From contig PITI01000600.1 of assembly GCA_004325065.1 (NCBI GenBank), positions 1 to 10,403 of the forward strand: a stretch of 10,403 bases of DNA. The letters run 5' to 3'. This stretch comes from Hamiltosporidium magnivora. Lineage: Eukaryota; Microsporidia; Dubosqiidae. Each line of letters starts with the position of its first letter. Position 1 is the stretch's first letter. Position numbers and translations under genes: made by a program. Positions 7,002 to 10,403 of the stretch are shown here, piece by piece. The notes beneath the pieces are model-generated. The model saw only the letters and a program-made list of their open reading frames with translations. It searched no databases and was not told where the DNA came from.

Positions 7002-7329
7002 TGTTTTACACGAAATACCACAGATTGTCGTTCAAAAATTAATTTTATCTGAGAAATGTGCTTTAGTTGTTCATATCTCATACTGTAAAAAAATTTGAGA
7101 TATATTCGTAGATCCTTCCTTTTTGAACAGATAAAACGAGTTTGGTATTTTCATACATCGCTTTTTTTCCTTCTTTATCATGCAATTAAGTCTATTGAAT
7201 GTTTCTTGCTGTTTTCCGAACGCTTGATAGCGACTGACTCTTTAGCATGTTTATTCAGAGAAAATTTCAGTTTATTTACTCGCTGTTTTTTGTTTTCTAA
7301 AAATTTCTTTTTTTCTTTGCAATAATAAA
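7002..7329 (-). pseudogene. probable integrase N-terminal region, badly decayed
   Basis: Minus strand, in frame with the DFVG strand, with only a few stops. A C-G-I-S-C group lies directly before K-T-D-F-V, but the usual CxxC of an integrase zinc domain should lie some 30 residues further up, and I cannot find the His pair. G+C is somewhat above that of the region to the right. Confidence 0.3.
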
Positions 7330-10269
7330 TCAAAAGGCGTTTTGGTTCTATTTTCTATGTATTTTATTTTCCAAATTTATCTTTAACATAGTCAAAATAA
7401 CTTTCATGCATAAAATTCCTTCATCAAATTTTGTTCAGAGAAATATACAAAAAAACCAGAAAGAAAATCAATAATCAAAATAATTCTTGAATAATAAAAA
7501 CGGCATAGAAATCAAGCAAAGCTGATGGTTTCCCTTTCGTATATCGGTAACTCTAATTGTGGTTCAAAGATAATTATATCAATTGAGTAAAAGCTTTAAT
7601 CTGGTCAAAATTTGAACAGAAAGAAAAAAACAGACTTTATCTAGTTGTTTCTTAATTAAGATCTTCTGTATGAAATTCTAATATTTTACAATTTTACATT
7701 TGTTTATCTTATAAAATAAAAGTTGCATTAGAAACCTTTTCTGAATAAATATTTCTTATAATCTAATGATATAATTTATTTAAAACTATAAATTTAAACA
7801 TGAAAAAACCTTATTGTCCAATTATATACCCAAACTGTATAAAATTGGTATCTATTCTGTCTTAATAATAAATTTGCAGATATTTACTAAATTAGAATAT
7901 TTTATATTCTTATAAATTACCGAGAATAAAGATAACAAATCTTAGGACGATTTATAACTATAAATTTTTCCGAACCGGAAACAAATTTTATCAAAAAGTA
8001 TTTTAGTCGAAAAACCACCGAACTTATGTATAATTCTGAGAAAATACTATATTTTGAAGGAGTTAATAACAAAACACAAGCATATATCTTTATGAAATGA
8101 AATAATGCATTTTATACCACATAACATAAGCCTTGATGATAATAAATCAAATCTTATTGGATTATAAAACTGTATATTAAAAGTAAGAAAAATATATTAA
8201 CTATGATGCAAATAAAATATGTCAAAAATAAGAATATGTCTAGTATTAAAGCCTTATATCATCTAAAAAATGTATATAGTATTTAATATATGCAATATGT
8301 TTTTATAAAATTTCTAAGCTAAATTTTTTTTATTCAGTAATTTAACGTTGAAATACTTAGAGATGGATCAGGTGGTATGAACAAAACAAGCAAGCCGAAA
8401 CCGTGACAAGAAATTGCAAAATGCTAGAATAATCACAATACCATGTATGGTATTTGACATATAAAAAGTGTAGATTAGTTGACCGGAAAACAGAGTTTAT
8501 TAAAAATGGGTACCAGCATACTTCTATTGTGGTCAATATAAAACGAGAGAAAACTATAAAATTTTCAAAATAAAAATATTCGTTGGAAAATTGAATTGAA
8601 TCAAAATTTTTTAAGAATCAGCAAAAAGGTCGAAATATTAAAGATTTTAGAAAATATTACTGAAAAAGGATAAAAAATTTTTAACTAAATTCTCAAAGAA
8701 CGAAATAAATAAAACATGGACTTTGAGGCTTAAATAAAGAATACACGAATATTGTGAAATAAAATAATAACGCAGAAAACTTTAAGTTGGATATAGAAAA
8801 CTCTTTTTCATTCACAATTATTCGAAATCAAATAAAATTATTTTTAGTCTTAAATATAATTATAAATAATTACATAAGGAAAAACAAATGTTTTAGTTGC
8901 CATTATATTTATAAACAATAGTTGGATTTGCGTTCCCTACCCCGATTCCTTTCAAAGTACATAAAACATTATTGTGAAAAGATATCTTTATTTACCGCTT
9001 AATTATCTCTATATTTATACTTGAACAATAGTATAATTCATCATTGATTATCATATCTTATCATGTTAGATAATCTGATATGGATAACCTCATGAATTAA
9101 TTGAGTATATTTGAATCAATTATATACTTCATGATGCTCATTTTCAACAAAATATATTTTGATGCCTAAAAATAAAATATATAAGTCATCTAAACTAAAT
9201 TATATAAATTAAGCAATTTTTGTTATAATTCTTGTGATATTAAAACAAACGTGAATTGGGGCAAATAATTAGAATCTAATCTTACTATTTAAAGACATGG
9301 CCGATAATAAAAACTTACGATTAATACAAAAAATTTGATTTTCCACTAATTTTATATATTTATGTCTAAAAAATAGAGACAAATATATTATTTTAAAAAA
9401 ACTTAAACTAAATAATTGTTCTCCAGGAAATAATTTTGTAATATATATTTTAATAACAATCTTCTCATTAAAATTTTTTACATAACTTAAGTTTTATAAC
9501 CAGGAAGATTTTTAAATAAAAAAGAAATTATTGTCTTTAATATAAGATTTAAAAATTGAAATCACTTTTGACAATTGGTTTTTAAATAAACTTTTAATGG
9601 TATTTTATTCAATTTTCATATTATTTATCAAATTGGATTTTTATGGATATCTCATAATTCTGATTCTGTAGTAATTTTAAGTTTTCATTGTAAATTTTCT
9701 TCTGAAAAATGAATTTTTTTAAACGAACAATTAAATTCATAAAAAAGTTTATATTAAGTTGTTTTTTTGATAATAGAATAAGATTATAACTAAACCAGTA
9801 TAAATCAGAAAAATATTAAAAATTTTGGTTTGAAACTTTAAATTATATTTGAGTCTTTGTAAATCTCGTACTAAAAAACTTCTGAACCATCTTCATTTGC
9901 TTAATAATGTAAAGCCACTAAAATTGATATATAATGAAATAAAGAAAAAAAAATTTGTTTTATGAACCAACTTTCTACTTTATAATTCTAAATATATCTT
10001 GTATATCAAGTAAATATATCTATTTGAAAAATTAAATCAATCTCTTTATATTCAGAAAGTGTGACTAAAAATTTCCGTGGAAATTATAAGAAAATATGAT
10101 TTAATTTTTATATTCGATGATTTATAAATATAATAGTGATTTCAATTTTATTTTATACAGAATTAAAGAATTTAGTTTTTTTTTTATAAACTTTCAACCC
10201 AAAAAGTATATTTAACGAAATTTAAGAATATTTATTATAAAGAAATATAGTGTATAACAATTAAAAGGT
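7330..10269. other. gene-free AT desert inside the element
   Basis: About 2.9 kb with very low G+C (13% at 8161-8220) and stops in all frames. In the minus-strand reading this is where Gag and protease would have been; I saw no DTG/DSG protease motif and no clear zinc knuckle. Two small items inside it, a cysteine-containing plus-strand frame at 8369-8563 and a hairpin pair at 9053-9133, are described among the findings. Confidence 0.5.
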
Positions 10270-10403
10270 GGAGGGAGGATAACCACATAAAAAACTTTCT
10301 GCTTGGCAATGAGTGTGTGAAACTGGTGTGAGATCATTGTTTGGATTTTTGGTGGGAATAAAACCACACTACATCTTCGGTTGTTCCATGGGAGTTTGTA
10401 TGA
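10270..10403 (-). repeat. second direct copy of the element terminus (partial, runs off the right edge)
   Basis: Same orientation as the copy at 3420: 47 of 51 bases match over 10270-10320, with recognisable similarity to the window end, including the shared AATAAAACCACAC stretch and GTATGA at the end. The first 29 bases equal the reverse complement of 1-29 exactly. In the minus-strand reading of the element this is the 5' LTR-like end. The bases next to it (10269 downward, read on the minus strand) do not begin with TGG, so no standard tRNA primer site is evident. Confidence 0.75.

Larger units (their letters stand above)
3420..10403 (-). mobile_element. decayed Ty3/gypsy-like LTR retrotransposon (right end outside the window)
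   Basis: Direct repeats at 3420 and 10270 frame about 6 kb that hold only broken coding pieces on the minus strand: integrase core (7001-6734), integrase C-terminal segment (6353-6231), RT palm (5311-5195), RT thumb (4905-4705) and RNase H start (4534-4386). All carry stop codons or frameshifts, and the repeats differ at ~8% over their best 51 bases and more beyond, so the element is old. RT landmarks are of Ty3 type. Integrase before RT is not the usual Ty3 order. I could not find a primer-binding site (TGG...) beside the right repeat, a polypurine tract, Gag or protease. A target-site duplication cannot be tested because the right end is cut off. A nested mosaic of more than one element is possible. 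Confidence 0.65.

Noticed and set aside
7095..7325. Plus-strand open frame of 76 codons
   Set aside because: Phe/Leu-rich with no motif, and antisense to the integrase-side relic, whose minus-strand reading explains its openness better.
8258..8400. Possible second RT piece on the minus strand (F-R-L-A ... T-T-x-S, then F-L-D-D-I)
   Set aside because: The distance between the two boxes is about 46 codons instead of 30, there is no palm motif upstream, and the 5311-4705 RT relic is far better supported. Kept only as a weak possibility.
10240..10275. Primer-binding site next to the right repeat
   Set aside because: Read on the minus strand, the sequence after the repeat border begins CACCTTTTAA, not TGG plus a tRNA 3' complement; decay or a different priming mode may be the reason.

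Overview
The window looks like a piece of a very AT-rich, compact eukaryotic genome, most probably a microsporidian and perhaps a Nosema/Vairimorpha-like one (that narrower placement is inference). Reasons: two intronless genes with very short flanks; both proteins are eukaryotic secretory-pathway proteins much shorter than their yeast counterparts; a run of C lies directly before one start codon, as described for microsporidian genes; the rest is a gene-free repeat relic. There are no bacterial signals such as ribosome binding sites, operons or CRISPR.

Layout. Bases 1-29 are the tip of a dispersed repeat, minus orientation, that continues left of the window. Bases 30-3419 are a small gene island with two plus-strand genes: a 631-residue protein best explained as a reduced RIC1 (Golgi Rab6/Ypt6 exchange-factor subunit), and a 333-residue multi-pass membrane RING-H2 protein that is clearly of the HRD1 type (ERAD ubiquitin ligase). 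The upstream region of HRD1 carries a tandem duplication of about 88 bp, each unit ending in CCCCC.

Bases 3420-10403 are a long-dead mobile element read on the minus strand. It is framed by two direct copies of the same terminal repeat: one at 3420, inside a conspicuously GC-richer block to about 4115, and one at 10270 that is cut by the window end. Between them no gene is intact, but on the minus strand I can read, in transcript order: an integrase core (Asp at 7001, Asp at 6828, probable Glu at 6736), an integrase C-terminal segment (about 6353-6231), reverse transcriptase palm pieces (5311-5195), the RT connection/thumb (4905-4705), and an RNase H start (4534-4386). The RT and RNase H pieces are of Ty3/gypsy type, yet integrase lies upstream of RT, the order of Ty1/copia and of Gmr1-like Ty3 elements, and RNase H runs almost directly into the LTR-like block. 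This order is the most interesting point in the window; a mosaic of two broken elements is the main alternative.

How the parts relate: the two genes act in different steps of membrane traffic and protein quality control and need not be functionally linked. The island is bracketed by inverted copies of the element end, 75 bases before the first start codon and 40 bases after the second stop, so element insertion has shaped both its outer flanks.
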